Positions 1-7,688 of a stretch of DNA of 64,000 nt are shown here, one piece after another. Source of the stretch: Mycolicibacterium chlorophenolicum (GTDB lineage: Bacteria > Actinomycetota > Actinomycetes > Mycobacteriales > Mycobacteriaceae); contig NZ_JYNL01000069.1 of NCBI RefSeq assembly GCF_001044235.1, forward strand, positions 766,780 through 830,779, read 5' to 3'. The first letter of the stretch is position 1. Every line of letters starts with the position of its first letter. A model generated the notes under the pieces. That model had not been told where the DNA came from. It ran no database searches and saw nothing but the letters and a program-made list of their open reading frames with translations. Position numbers and translations under genes: made by a program.

Positions 1-954
1 CGGGGGTAGGTTGCGCGCCGGCGTCTCGACCAGGGGCGAATCGGCCGGCAACCGACCGTGCGCCCGGTCCCAGGCCGACCGTTTGCGCGGGTGCATCAGC
101 AGCCGTCTGGGCAGGACCCGGGTGACCTGATGGACCGCGGCGCCGAACAGTCTGTGCAGCCGCTCCTGACGGGGCGACCACGAATAGCCCATCAACTCGC
201 GCACGGCCGGATCGAACAAGCCGACCGTGGTGAAGTCGAAGAACCGCTGCATCCCCGCGACGTTGAGACGCCACAGCCAATCGGGCATCCAGTCCAGCGA
301 CGGGTGCTTGGGCATCGTCGACAGGTCGAGGACCTCGCGCGCGGCCCAGTTGTCCTCCAACACGTTGCGGCACATGTGATCCCAGTACCGCTCGAAGTCC
401 TCCCAGCTCGCGGGCACCGGCCGCATGCTCATGCCGTACATCCGGTACCACGTGACGTGTTCGTCGAACAGCTGCCGCTTCTGCGCCTCGGTCAGTCCTC
501 CGCCCAGCCATTCGGCGGCCAGCAGCGTCGACTTGAAGAACGTCGCGTGCGCCCAGTAGAAGACCTCCGGGTTCAGCGCGCTGTACCGGCGGCCCTGGTC
601 GTCGACGCCCTTGATGCCGATGTGGTAGTCGCGGACCTCCGCCCCGGTCTTCGGCGCGCGGTCACCGTCGAACACCACGCCGCCGATCGGGTAGACCGAC
701 CGGAACAGCCGCGGCATCCGCTCGAGAAAGAAGATCGAGTGTTGCTGCACCGCGGCGCCGAGCTGGGGATGCATGTTCTGCATCGACCCCGCCCACGGCC
801 CCTGCAGCATGCCGGTCCACTGGCCGAAGTACTTCCAGGTGAGCGATTCCGGGCCGAGCGGCGCCGGCACGTCGTCATAGCCGCCGGCGACCGGGCACCC
901 GGCCGCGACGGATCCGCTGGTCACCGGGCACGAGACGGACGTATCTTGAGTCAC
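1..954 (-). CDS. MpaB-family oxygenase (DUF2236), 3' end cut by the window
   Basis: The 318 visible codons run off the left edge, so the C-terminus is missing. Translation gives an oxygenase MpaB/DUF2236-type protein: a basic, Trp-rich core with the segments GPWAGSMQNMHPQLG, FYWAHATFFKS and DEHVTWYRMYGMSMRPVP, matching the conserved His and Arg patches of this haem-dependent family. No signal peptide is seen. The GTG at 954 is the first start giving this frame; the next gene diverges 56 bp away, so the two share a promoter region. The substrate is unknown. The M. tuberculosis counterpart is probably Rv0826. Family membership is sure, function is not. Confidence 0.8.
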   Translation of the reverse strand, partial: MTQDTSVSCPVTSGSVAAGCPVAGGYDDVPAPLGPESLTWKYFGQWTGMLQGPWAGSMQNMHPQLGAAVQQHSIFFLERMPRLFRSVYPIGGVVFDGDRAPKTGAEVRDYHIGIKGVDDQGRRYSALNPEVFYWAHATFFKSTLLAAEWLGGGLTEAQKRQLFDEHVTWYRMYGMSMRPVPASWEDFERYWDHMCRNVLEDNWAAREVLDLSTMPKHPSLDWMPDWLWRLNVAGMQRFFDFTTVGLFDPAVRELMGYSWSPRQERLHRLFGAAVHQVTRVLPRRLLMHPRKRSAWDRAHGRLPADSPLVETPARNLPP

Positions 955-1010
955 TGCTGAGTTTCCCCGATTCTGACTACAGGCGTTGTCACTGCGAGCT
1001 TAGGAGGACC

Positions 1011-1592
1011 GTGCCGTCCGGTCAACGACGCGGCCGATGGTCGGGCGTTCCGCTGCGGGATCGTCAGGCGCTGCGCCGCGACGAACTGATCACTGCGGGC
1101 ATCAGCCTGCTGGGCAGCCCGGGCGGGCCGAGCCTGACCGTGCGTGCGGTGTGCCGTGCGGCCGGGTTGACCGAGCGCTACTTCTACGAGAGCTTCGCCG
1201 ACCGCGACGAATACGTGGCGGCCGTCTACGACGAGGTCTGCAGCGCGGCGATGTCGACGCTGATGCGCTCGGAGAGCATGCGCGACGCCGTCGAGCGGTT
1301 CGTCTCGTTGATGGTCGACGACCCCGCCCGGGGCAGGGTGCTGCTGCTGGCGCCCGAGGCCGAGCCCGTCCTCGCCCAGTCCGGGGCGCGCTGGATGCCG
1401 AACTTCATCGAGCTGCTGCAGCGCAATCTGACGCGCATCACCGACCCCACGCGGCAGGCCATGGTTGCCACCGGCCTGATCGGGGCACTCACTGCTCTGT
1501 TCACCGCATACCTCGACGGCCGCCTCGCGGCGACCCGCGAGCAGTTCATCGATCACTGCGCTGAGCTCCTGCTCAGCCGGGCATCGAGCTGA
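1011..1592 (+). CDS. TetR-family transcriptional regulator
   Basis: A 193-aa one-component repressor. Residues about 20-65 form the TetR helix-turn-helix (TVRAVCRAAGLTERYFYESFADRDEYV has the usual spacing and the aromatic YFY turn). The rest is an all-helical ligand domain with no recognised subfamily. The GTG start at 1011 is supported by AGGAGGA at 1002-1008. It diverges from the oxygenase and lies 98 bp upstream of desA1 on the same strand, so it may control either neighbour. A perfect inverted repeat at 1618-1637 in front of desA1 is a candidate operator for this or another TetR protein. It is not the known desaturase repressor MadR, whose gene lies elsewhere in mycobacteria. Confidence 0.88.
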   Translation: MPSGQRRGRWSGVPLRDRQALRRDELITAGISLLGSPGGPSLTVRAVCRAAGLTERYFYESFADRDEYVAAVYDEVCSAAMSTLMRSESMRDAVERFVSLMVDDPARGRVLLLAPEAEPVLAQSGARWMPNFIELLQRNLTRITDPTRQAMVATGLIGALTALFTAYLDGRLAATREQFIDHCAELLLSRASS

Positions 1593-1617
1593 TTCGTCCG
1601 CGGTGTGAGCTACGGCG

Positions 1618-1654
1618 CGGTGACTTGAATGTCACCGACTTACACAGATATATT
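1618..1654 (+). promoter_or_regulatory. desA1 promoter with inverted-repeat operator
   Basis: CGGTGAC-TTGAAT-GTCACCG (1618-1637) is a perfect 7-bp inverted repeat with a 6-bp centre. That centre, TTGAAT (1625-1630), reads as a -35 box 18 bp before a consensus-like -10 TATATT (1649-1654). The predicted transcription start is near 1661, giving a leader of about 30 nt with SD GGAGGTG before ATG 1691. A repressor bound to the repeat would block the -35. TetR control of desA genes is known in mycobacteria; which protein binds here is inference. Confidence 0.6.
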
Positions 1655-1690
1655 GACTGCAACCATCAGGTACAGATAACCGGAGGTGTC

Positions 1691-2698
1691 ATGGCGAAGG
1701 ACCTGACCGATCTGCAGCTGCTGACCGAACTCGAGCCCGTCGTCGAGCCTCTGGTCAACCGGCACATGCAGATGAAGAAGGACTGGAACCCGCACGACTT
1801 CATCCCGTGGTCCGACGGCAAGAACTACTACGCACTCGGCGGCCAGGACTGGGACATCGAGCAGTCGAAGCTGTCCGAGGTCGCCCGGGTCGCGATGCTG
1901 ACCAACCTCCTCACCGAGGACAACCTGCCCTCCTATCACCGCGAGATCGCGATGAACTTCAGCATGGACGGGCCCTGGGGTTTCTGGGTCAACCGCTGGA
2001 CCGCCGAGGAGAACCGGCACGGCATCGCGCTGCGTGACTACCTCGTCGTCACGCGCAACGTCGACCCGGTCGAGCTGGAGATGCTGCGCGTCGAGCAGAT
2101 GACCCGCGGCTTCTCCCCGGGCCAGAATCAGCAGGGCGGGATCGAACTGTTCGCCGAGAGCCTGTTCGACTCGGTCATCTACGTGACGTTCCAGGAGCTC
2201 GCCACCCGCGTCTCGCATCGCAACACCGGCAAGGCGTGCGACGACCCGATCGCCGACCAGCTGCTGCAGCGCGTGTCGGCCGACGAGAACCTGCACATGA
2301 TCTTCTACCGCGACGTCTCCGAGGCGGGCTTCGAGATCGCCCCCGACCAGGCGATGAAGTCGCTGCACAAGGTGCTGCGCAACTTCAAGATGCCCGGTTA
2401 CACGATCCCGGACTTCCGTCGTCGCGCGGTCACCATCGCCTCCGGCGGTGTCTACGACCCGCGGATCCACCTCGAGGACATCGTGATGCCGGTGCTCAAG
2501 AAGTGGCGCATCTTCGAGCGCGAGGACTTCAACGGCGAGAGCGCGCGGATGCGCGACGATCTCGGCGCCCTGGTGGAAGAGCTCCAGGAAGCCGTCGACA
2601 AGTTCGAGGTCGCCAAGCAGCGCCGCGAAGCACGGCTGGCGCAGATGGCCGAGAAGAAGGCGGCCAAGGCTCAGCTGGTGGGATCATCAGCCTCGTAA
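1691..2698 (+). CDS. desA1: acyl-ACP desaturase DesA1
   Basis: A soluble stearoyl-ACP-desaturase-type diiron enzyme of 335 aa that puts double bonds into acyl-ACP precursors of mycolic acids. The two iron-binding motifs are EENRH (residues 106-110) and DENLH (198-202), embedded in conserved blocks such as IPWSDGKNYYALGGQDWD and TEDNLPSYHREIAMN that match mycobacterial DesA1 closely. The start ATG 1691 is preferred over an in-frame upstream start at 1625 because it has the SD GGAGGTG and gives the family N-terminus (MAKDLTDLQLL); the upstream codons overlap the promoter. The C-terminus is a charged Lys/Ala coiled tail. Its stop abuts the start region of dus, suggesting co-transcription. Confidence 0.95.
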   Translation: MAKDLTDLQLLTELEPVVEPLVNRHMQMKKDWNPHDFIPWSDGKNYYALGGQDWDIEQSKLSEVARVAMLTNLLTEDNLPSYHREIAMNFSMDGPWGFWVNRWTAEENRHGIALRDYLVVTRNVDPVELEMLRVEQMTRGFSPGQNQQGGIELFAESLFDSVIYVTFQELATRVSHRNTGKACDDPIADQLLQRVSADENLHMIFYRDVSEAGFEIAPDQAMKSLHKVLRNFKMPGYTIPDFRRRAVTIASGGVYDPRIHLEDIVMPVLKKWRIFEREDFNGESARMRDDLGALVEELQEAVDKFEVAKQRREARLAQMAEKKAAKAQLVGSSAS

Positions 2699-3858
2699 CA
2701 GACACCCCTCGATCGGCCCGGTCCCTGCGGATCGGGCCGTTCGACCTTCACAGCCCCGTCGTCCTCGCGCCGATGGCGGGGGTGACCAACGTCGCCTTCC
2801 GCACGCTGTGCCGTGAACTGGAGCTCAGCCGTGCGGGCACCGTCAGCGGCCTGTACGTGTGCGAGATGGTCACCGCGCGCGCCCTGGTGGAGCGCCACCC
2901 GGTGACGATGCACATGACGACGTTCGCGCCCGACGAATCACCGCGGTCGCTGCAGCTCTACACCGTCGACCCGGAGAACACGTACGCCGCGGCCAAGATG
3001 ATCGTCGATGAGGACCTGGCCGACCACATCGACATGAACTTCGGCTGCCCGGTGCCCAAGGTGACCCGGCGCGGCGGCGGAGCCGCACTGCCCTACAAGC
3101 GGCGCCTGTTCGGTCAGATCGTCGCGGCGGCGGTACGGGCCACCGAAGGCACCGACATTCCCGTCACGGTCAAGTTCCGCATCGGCATCGACGACGAGCA
3201 CCACACCCACCTCGACGCCGGGCGCATCGCCGCCGAGGAAGGCGCGGCAGCGGTCGCGCTGCACGCGCGCACCGCCGCGCAGCGCTACTCCGGCACCGCC
3301 GACTGGGAGCAGATCGGCGCACTGAAGGCCCATGTCACCGGGATTCCGGTGCTCGGAAACGGTGATATCTTCGACGCTCGTGACGCGCTGGCCATGATGG
3401 CCGCGACAGGCTGCGACGGCGTGGTGATCGGCCGGGGCTGTCTGGGACGGCCGTGGCTGTTCGCCGAGCTGTCCGCCGCCTTCACCGGCGCGACACCGGC
3501 GACCCCGCCCACGCTGGGTGAGGTCGCGTCCATCATTCGTCGACACGGCGAGCTGCTCGCTGCGCACTTCGGAGAGGACAAGGGGATGCGGGACATCCGC
3601 AAGCACGTGGCCTGGTACCTGCACGGCTTCCCGGCCGGGGCGGATCTGCGCCGGTCGTTGGCCCTGGTCAAGACGATTTCCGAGCTCGACGACCTGCTCG
3701 AGCAGCTCGATCCCGACGTGCCGTTCCCGGCAGCCGCAAACGGCCCGCGCGGCCGGCAGGGCTCGGCGGCCTCGGTGTCGCTTCCCGAGAACTGGCTCGA
3801 CGATCCGGACGACTGCGCGGTCCCGGTCGGGGCCGACGTCATGCACTCGGGCGGCTGA
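2695..3858 (+). CDS. dus: tRNA-dihydrouridine synthase (DusB/NifR3 type)
   Basis: An FMN- and NADPH-dependent TIM-barrel enzyme that reduces uridines in the tRNA D-loop. Visible motifs are VVLAPMAGVTNVAFR (FMN site), NFGCPVPKV with the catalytic Cys, KFRIGIDD, HARTAAQRYSG, GNGDI and GRGCLGRPW. The 3' end is clear. The 5' end is not: homology begins about codon 2713-2730, but the frame has no ATG, GTG or TTG between 2503 and the ATG at 2770, which would delete the first barrel strand. I place the start at the desA1 stop overlap (GTA 2695); CTG 2725 or another non-canonical codon is equally possible. Translation is probably coupled to desA1. Confidence 0.88.
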   Translation, partial: VTDTPRSARSLRIGPFDLHSPVVLAPMAGVTNVAFRTLCRELELSRAGTVSGLYVCEMVTARALVERHPVTMHMTTFAPDESPRSLQLYTVDPENTYAAAKMIVDEDLADHIDMNFGCPVPKVTRRGGGAALPYKRRLFGQIVAAAVRATEGTDIPVTVKFRIGIDDEHHTHLDAGRIAAEEGAAAVALHARTAAQRYSGTADWEQIGALKAHVTGIPVLGNGDIFDARDALAMMAATGCDGVVIGRGCLGRPWLFAELSAAFTGATPATPPTLGEVASIIRRHGELLAAHFGEDKGMRDIRKHVAWYLHGFPAGADLRRSLALVKTISELDDLLEQLDPDVPFPAAANGPRGRQGSAASVSLPENWLDDPDDCAVPVGADVMHSGG

Positions 3859-3961
3859 CCGCCCGTTTGGAGACTGTTGCGAGAGGGTATCGATCAGGCG
3901 CTGACTGTTGTTGTCGGCTGGCTCTCTCTCAGGATGTCTCAGTACGATGAAGTGCCACACT

Positions 3962-3988
3962 GTCCCGCTCCGGTGGCGGAGCCGGGAC
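3962..3988 (+). terminator. hairpin in the dus-LCP gap
   Basis: GTCCCGCTCCG and CGGAGCCGGGAC form a G+C-rich stem with one internal bulge around a GTGG loop, without a following T-run. It lies downstream of the only good -10 for the next gene (TACGAT, 3943-3948), so it would sit inside a leader of about 140 nt. It may terminate dus read-through or structure that leader. The rest of the 236-bp gap shows nothing else I can name. Confidence 0.4.
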
Positions 3989-4094
3989 CAGTGCTTTAAG
4001 ACTTTGAGTGGGCACTCGGCGATCTGCGTGCCGGTGCGCGGCTGCGGTACGCGCGCGTCATGTGGTGCCGCGGGAGCTGGAAGGCCGGTAGACG

Positions 4095-6062
4095 ATGAGT
4101 GACGGTGATCACGCCACTCCCGGCCGCCCGCAGTCCGGCGATTCCGACGGCCAGCATGACTGGCTTACCCGATCGAAGCGGCCCGCACCAGGCGCCGCGC
4201 CGTGGGAGCGGGCCATCGACCCGCCGGAGCCACCCGAAGCCCCGACGGAAACCGGTCCCGTCACCGTCGCGGACCTGATCGCCAAGATCAACGGCGGTGC
4301 GGTGCCCACCGAACCGAAGCGGCACCGCGCCGAACCCGAGCCGGACCCGGAGCCCGACGCCGAACCCGAGCCGTATCCGGCCGACGAGCTCGACACGACA
4401 ATCCTGCCCGCGCTGGATGCCCGACCCTCCGAACTGCCGGACCTCGCCGCGGTCGGCCGCCCGCAGGACACCTCCACCGTGGCGTACCAGCCACGCCACC
4501 GGCGCAGCATGATCGCCGGTCGCGGCATCGCCGCCCTGGTCGCCGTCCTCGCCCTCGTGCTGACCGGCGGCGCCTGGCAGTGGCAGTCCGCCAAGAACAA
4601 CCTGCTGAACCGGGTCTCCGCGCTCGACCCCGACTCCCGCGACATCCTCGACCCGAACGCCCAGTTCGGCGACGAGAACTTCCTGATCGTCGGCACCGAC
4701 ACCCGTATCGGCGACAACAGCGAGATGGGCGCGGGCACCACCGAGGACGCCGCCGGCGCCCGGTCTGACACCGTGATGCTGGTCAACATCCCGGCCAACC
4801 GCAAGCGCGTGGTCGCCGTGTCCTTCCCGCGCGATCTGAAGATCGAGCCGATGAAGTGCGAGGTCTGGAACCCGGAGACGCGGCAGTACGGTCCGATCTA
4901 CGACGAGGACACCGAGTCGTGGGGTCCGGAAGAGGCCTACACCGAATACAAGCTGAACTCGGCGTTCGCCGTCGGCGGGCCAAAATGCCTGGTCAAGGTC
5001 ATCCAGAAGATGTCCGGCCTGCACATCAACCGCTTCATGGCCGTCGACTTCGCCGGCTTCAGCAAGATGGTCGACGCGCTCGGCGGGGTCGAGGTCTGCA
5101 GCACGACGCCGATCGAGGACTACGAACTGGGCACCGTGCTGGCCACCGCCGGCCGTCAGGTCGTCGACGGGCACACCGCTCTCAATTACGTGCGCGCCCG
5201 CCAGGTCACCACCGAGACCAACGGAGACTACGGCCGCATCAAGCGCCAGCAGCGGTTCCTGTCCTCACTGCTGCGGTCCCTGATCTCCAAGGACACCTTC
5301 TTCTCGCTGTCGAAGCTGAACAACGTCGTCAACATGTTCATCAACGACAGCTACGTGGACAACCTGGACACCAAGGACCTCGTCGATCTCGGCCAATCGG
5401 TCCAAGGCGTCAACGCGGGGCGGATCACCTTCGTCACCGTGCCGACCGTCGGGTACGCCGACGACTACGGCAACGAGATCCCCCGCACCGACGACATGCG
5501 CGCGCTGTTCGACGCGATCATCAACGACGATCCGCTGCCCGAGGAACGCAACGCCGACAACACCCCCGTGCCCGGCACACCCGAGTCGCTGGCCAACCCT
5601 GCGCCCGCTCAGAACGGCGAGAATCCCGCGCCGCAGGACGGCGAGATCATCGATGCCGTCGCCACCAATCCCGGCGACGTCACCGTCCAGGTGTCGAACT
5701 CCACGTCCGAGACGGGTCTGGCCTCCACGGCGGCCGACGCACTGCAGGCCCACGGCTTCAACATCACCGACCCTGACGACTATCCCGGCCCGCTCGAGCA
5801 CACCACGGTGTTCTTCTCCCCCGGCAACGAGGAGGCGGCGGCCACCGTGGCGTCGTCGTTCCCCGACCCGACGATCGAACGCGCCAGCGGCCTCGGCGAC
5901 GTCGTGCAGGTGGTGCTCGGCAGCGACTTCTCCAATGTCGCCGCGCCCACCCCGAGCGGCTCCACCGTGAAGGTGCACGTCCTGCGCGGGTCGAAGAACT
6001 CGTCCTCCACGCTGCCCGAAGACCTCACCGTCACCAACGCCGCCGACACTTCCTGCGAGTAG
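4095..6062 (+). CDS. LytR-CpsA-Psr (LCP) family cell-wall ligase
   Basis: A 655-aa protein that by family joins arabinogalactan to peptidoglycan. Order of parts: a Pro/Glu/Asp-rich cytoplasmic N-terminus (1-135), one membrane helix (about 139-160, IAALVAVLALVLTGG), an extracellular LCP domain (about 195-420) with the pyrophosphate-binding signature residues (GTDTR, RSDTVMLV, SFPRDL, and the YVRARQ stretch), an acidic Pro/Asn linker, and a LytR_C domain (about 530-625). The M. tuberculosis equivalent is Rv0822c, one of several LCP paralogues, so which acceptor it serves is uncertain. The ATG at 4095 follows GGAAGG. Transcription probably starts near 3956. Confidence 0.9.
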   Translation: MSDGDHATPGRPQSGDSDGQHDWLTRSKRPAPGAAPWERAIDPPEPPEAPTETGPVTVADLIAKINGGAVPTEPKRHRAEPEPDPEPDAEPEPYPADELDTTILPALDARPSELPDLAAVGRPQDTSTVAYQPRHRRSMIAGRGIAALVAVLALVLTGGAWQWQSAKNNLLNRVSALDPDSRDILDPNAQFGDENFLIVGTDTRIGDNSEMGAGTTEDAAGARSDTVMLVNIPANRKRVVAVSFPRDLKIEPMKCEVWNPETRQYGPIYDEDTESWGPEEAYTEYKLNSAFAVGGPKCLVKVIQKMSGLHINRFMAVDFAGFSKMVDALGGVEVCSTTPIEDYELGTVLATAGRQVVDGHTALNYVRARQVTTETNGDYGRIKRQQRFLSSLLRSLISKDTFFSLSKLNNVVNMFINDSYVDNLDTKDLVDLGQSVQGVNAGRITFVTVPTVGYADDYGNEIPRTDDMRALFDAIINDDPLPEERNADNTPVPGTPESLANPAPAQNGENPAPQDGEIIDAVATNPGDVTVQVSNSTSETGLASTAADALQAHGFNITDPDDYPGPLEHTTVFFSPGNEEAAATVASSFPDPTIERASGLGDVVQVVLGSDFSNVAAPTPSGSTVKVHVLRGSKNSSSTLPEDLTVTNAADTSCE

Positions 6063-6082
6063 TCCACATCTGGGCAGGTGGC

Positions 6083-6139
6083 ATTCACCTGGCGTTCACC
6101 GCACAGCTCGTGACGATCGCCCGGCCATGCCCGTAGGCT
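6083..6139 (+). promoter_or_regulatory. PHO box and leaderless promoter of phoU
   Basis: ATTCACC (6083-6089) and GTTCACC (6094-6100) form a direct repeat with an 11-bp period, the layout of actinobacterial PHO boxes bound by PhoP/RegX3-type regulators. Downstream, TGACGA (6111-6116) and TAGGCT (6134-6139) have the 17-bp spacing of -35/-10 elements, and the phoU ATG begins 7 nt after the -10. So phoU is predicted to be phosphate-starvation responsive and leaderless. Binding by RegX3 is inference from the motif. Confidence 0.75.
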
Positions 6140-6146
6140 TTTGACC

Positions 6147-6815
6147 ATGCGAACCGCGTACCACGAGCAGCTCGAGGCCCTGACCAACCAGCTCGGCGAG
6201 ATGTGCGGGCTGGCGGGCGTGGCCATGGAGCGCGCCACGCAGGCCCTGCTGCAGGCCGACCTCGCGCTGGCCGAACAGGTCATCACCGACCACGAACAGA
6301 TCGTCGCGATGAGTGTGCGCGCCGAGGAGAGTGCGTTCGTGCTGCTGGCGCTGCAGGCTCCGGTCGCCGGCGATCTGCGGGCGATCGTCAGCTCGATCCA
6401 GATCGTCGCCGATGTGGACCGGATGGGCGCGCTGGCGCTGCACGTCGCCAAGATCGCCCGCCGGCGGCACCCGCAGCACGCCCTTCCCGAAGAGGTCAAC
6501 GGCTACTTCGCCGAAATGGGGCGCGTCGCGGTCGAGCTCGGCCACAGCGCCCAGGAGGTGCTCCTGACCCGCGATCCGGAGAAAGCGGCCCGGATCCGCG
6601 AGGAAGACGATGCGATGGACGACCTGCACCGGCACCTGTTCACGGTCCTGATGGATCGGGAGTGGAAGTACGGGGTCGCCGCGGCGGTCGACGTGACCCT
6701 GCTGGGCCGCTTCTACGAGCGCTTCGCCGACCACGCCGTCGAGATCGCCCGCCGGGTCATCTTCCAGGTCACCGGGCACGCCCCCGAGGAGGAGGAGCTG
6801 CCCGCTCCGCGCTAG
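6147..6815 (+). CDS. phoU: phosphate signalling protein PhoU (PhoY-type)
   Basis: A 222-aa all-helical protein with two PhoU three-helix domains (about 1-105 and 110-215). It shows metal-binding-type acidic segments in each (DRMGALALHVAKI and ERFADHAVEIARRV). PhoU proteins link the Pst transporter to the histidine kinase (SenX3 in mycobacteria) and keep the phosphate response off when phosphate is plentiful. ATG 6147 is chosen over TTG 6141 because it matches mycobacterial PhoY2 (MRT.YH) and lies 7 nt after the -10. It faces pstB tail-to-tail across a strong shared terminator, a different layout from enterobacterial pstSCAB-phoU. Confidence 0.93.
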   Translation: MRTAYHEQLEALTNQLGEMCGLAGVAMERATQALLQADLALAEQVITDHEQIVAMSVRAEESAFVLLALQAPVAGDLRAIVSSIQIVADVDRMGALALHVAKIARRRHPQHALPEEVNGYFAEMGRVAVELGHSAQEVLLTRDPEKAARIREEDDAMDDLHRHLFTVLMDREWKYGVAAAVDVTLLGRFYERFADHAVEIARRVIFQVTGHAPEEEELPAPR

Positions 6816-6834
6816 CGTCGCATCGCCATCAAGA

Positions 6835-6866
6835 AAGCCCCCCGGGACATGTTCTCCGGGGGGCTT
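6835..6866. terminator. bidirectional terminator between phoU and pstB
   Basis: AAGCCCCCCGG (6835-6845) is perfectly complementary to CCGGGGGGCTT (6856-6866), an 11-bp stem with a 10-nt loop. The AAG/CTT flank gives short U-runs in both directions. It serves the convergent phoU and pstB transcripts. Confidence 0.88.
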
Positions 6867-6887
6867 ACTTGTTGCGAGGATGGTTCG

Positions 6888-7664
6888 TCAGCCGAAGCGG
6901 CCGGAGATGTAGTCCTCGGTGGCCTTCTGCGTCGGGTTCGAGAAGATCTTCTCGGTGTCGTCGATCTCGATCAGCCGCCCGGGCTTGCCGGTGGCCTCGA
7001 GGTTGAAGAACGCGGTCTGGTCGCTCACCCGCGCCGCCTGCTGCATGTTGTGCGTGACGATCACGATCGTGAAATCCTGCTTCAGCTCGGCGATCAGATC
7101 CTCGATGGCCAGCGTCGAGATCGGATCCAGCGCCGAACAGGGCTCGTCCATCAACAGCACGTCGGGCTGCACGGCGATCGCGCGGGCGATGCACAGCCGC
7201 TGCTGCTGGCCACCTGACAGTCCACCGCCGGGCTTGTCGAGCCGGTCCTTGACCTCGGTCCACAGATTCGCACCGCGCAGCGAGCGCTCGGCGACCTCGT
7301 CGAGGGTCTTCTTGTTGCGCACGCCCTGCAGCTTGAGGCCGGCGACGACGTTGTCGCGAATCGACATGGTGGGGAACGGGTTCGGACGCTGGAACACCAT
7401 GCCGATGGTCTTGCGCACACCCACCGGGTCCACGCCGGCACCGTAGATGTCGTCGCCGTCGAGCAGCACCGAGCCCTCGACGCGGGCGCCGGGGATGACC
7501 TCGTGCATCCGGTTCAGCGTGCGCAGCACCGTCGACTTGCCGCAGCCGGACGGGCCGATGAACGCGGTGACGCTGCGCGGCGGCACCGCCATCGACACGT
7601 CGGCGACGGCGTGGAACGCGCCGTAGTAGATGTTGACGTCTTTGAGATCGAGACGCTTGGCCAC
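6888..7664 (-). CDS. pstB: phosphate ABC transporter ATP-binding protein PstB
   Basis: The 258-aa cytoplasmic ATPase of the Pst high-affinity phosphate importer. Walker A GPSGCGKST (about 38-46), Q-loop VFQRPNPFP, signature LSGGQQQR, Walker B VLLMDEPCSALDP and H-loop THNMQQAAR are all present, and the length is usual for PstB. It is the last gene of pstSCAB, 24 nt after pstA, with GTG start at 7664 (SD GAAGCGGAGAT). The M. tuberculosis gene at this synteny position is phoT. Confidence 0.96.
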   Translation of the reverse strand: MAKRLDLKDVNIYYGAFHAVADVSMAVPPRSVTAFIGPSGCGKSTVLRTLNRMHEVIPGARVEGSVLLDGDDIYGAGVDPVGVRKTIGMVFQRPNPFPTMSIRDNVVAGLKLQGVRNKKTLDEVAERSLRGANLWTEVKDRLDKPGGGLSGGQQQRLCIARAIAVQPDVLLMDEPCSALDPISTLAIEDLIAELKQDFTIVIVTHNMQQAARVSDQTAFFNLEATGKPGRLIEIDDTEKIFSNPTQKATEDYISGRFG

Positions 7665-7688
7665 GGGTATCTCCGCTTCTCTAACTGA

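Noticed and set aside
11..57. Riboswitch, tRNA, rRNA or CRISPR array anywhere in the window
   Set aside because: None found when scanning gaps for tRNA arms, repeat-spacer arrays or known leader motifs; the gaps are short and hold promoters or hairpins.
1625..1690. Earlier in-frame start for desA1
   Set aside because: These codons cover the operator, -10 and leader; ATG 1691 has the SD and the family N-terminus.
2236..2694. Long N-terminal extension of dus
   Set aside because: It is the out-of-frame shadow of desA1 and encodes Arg-rich non-protein-like sequence.
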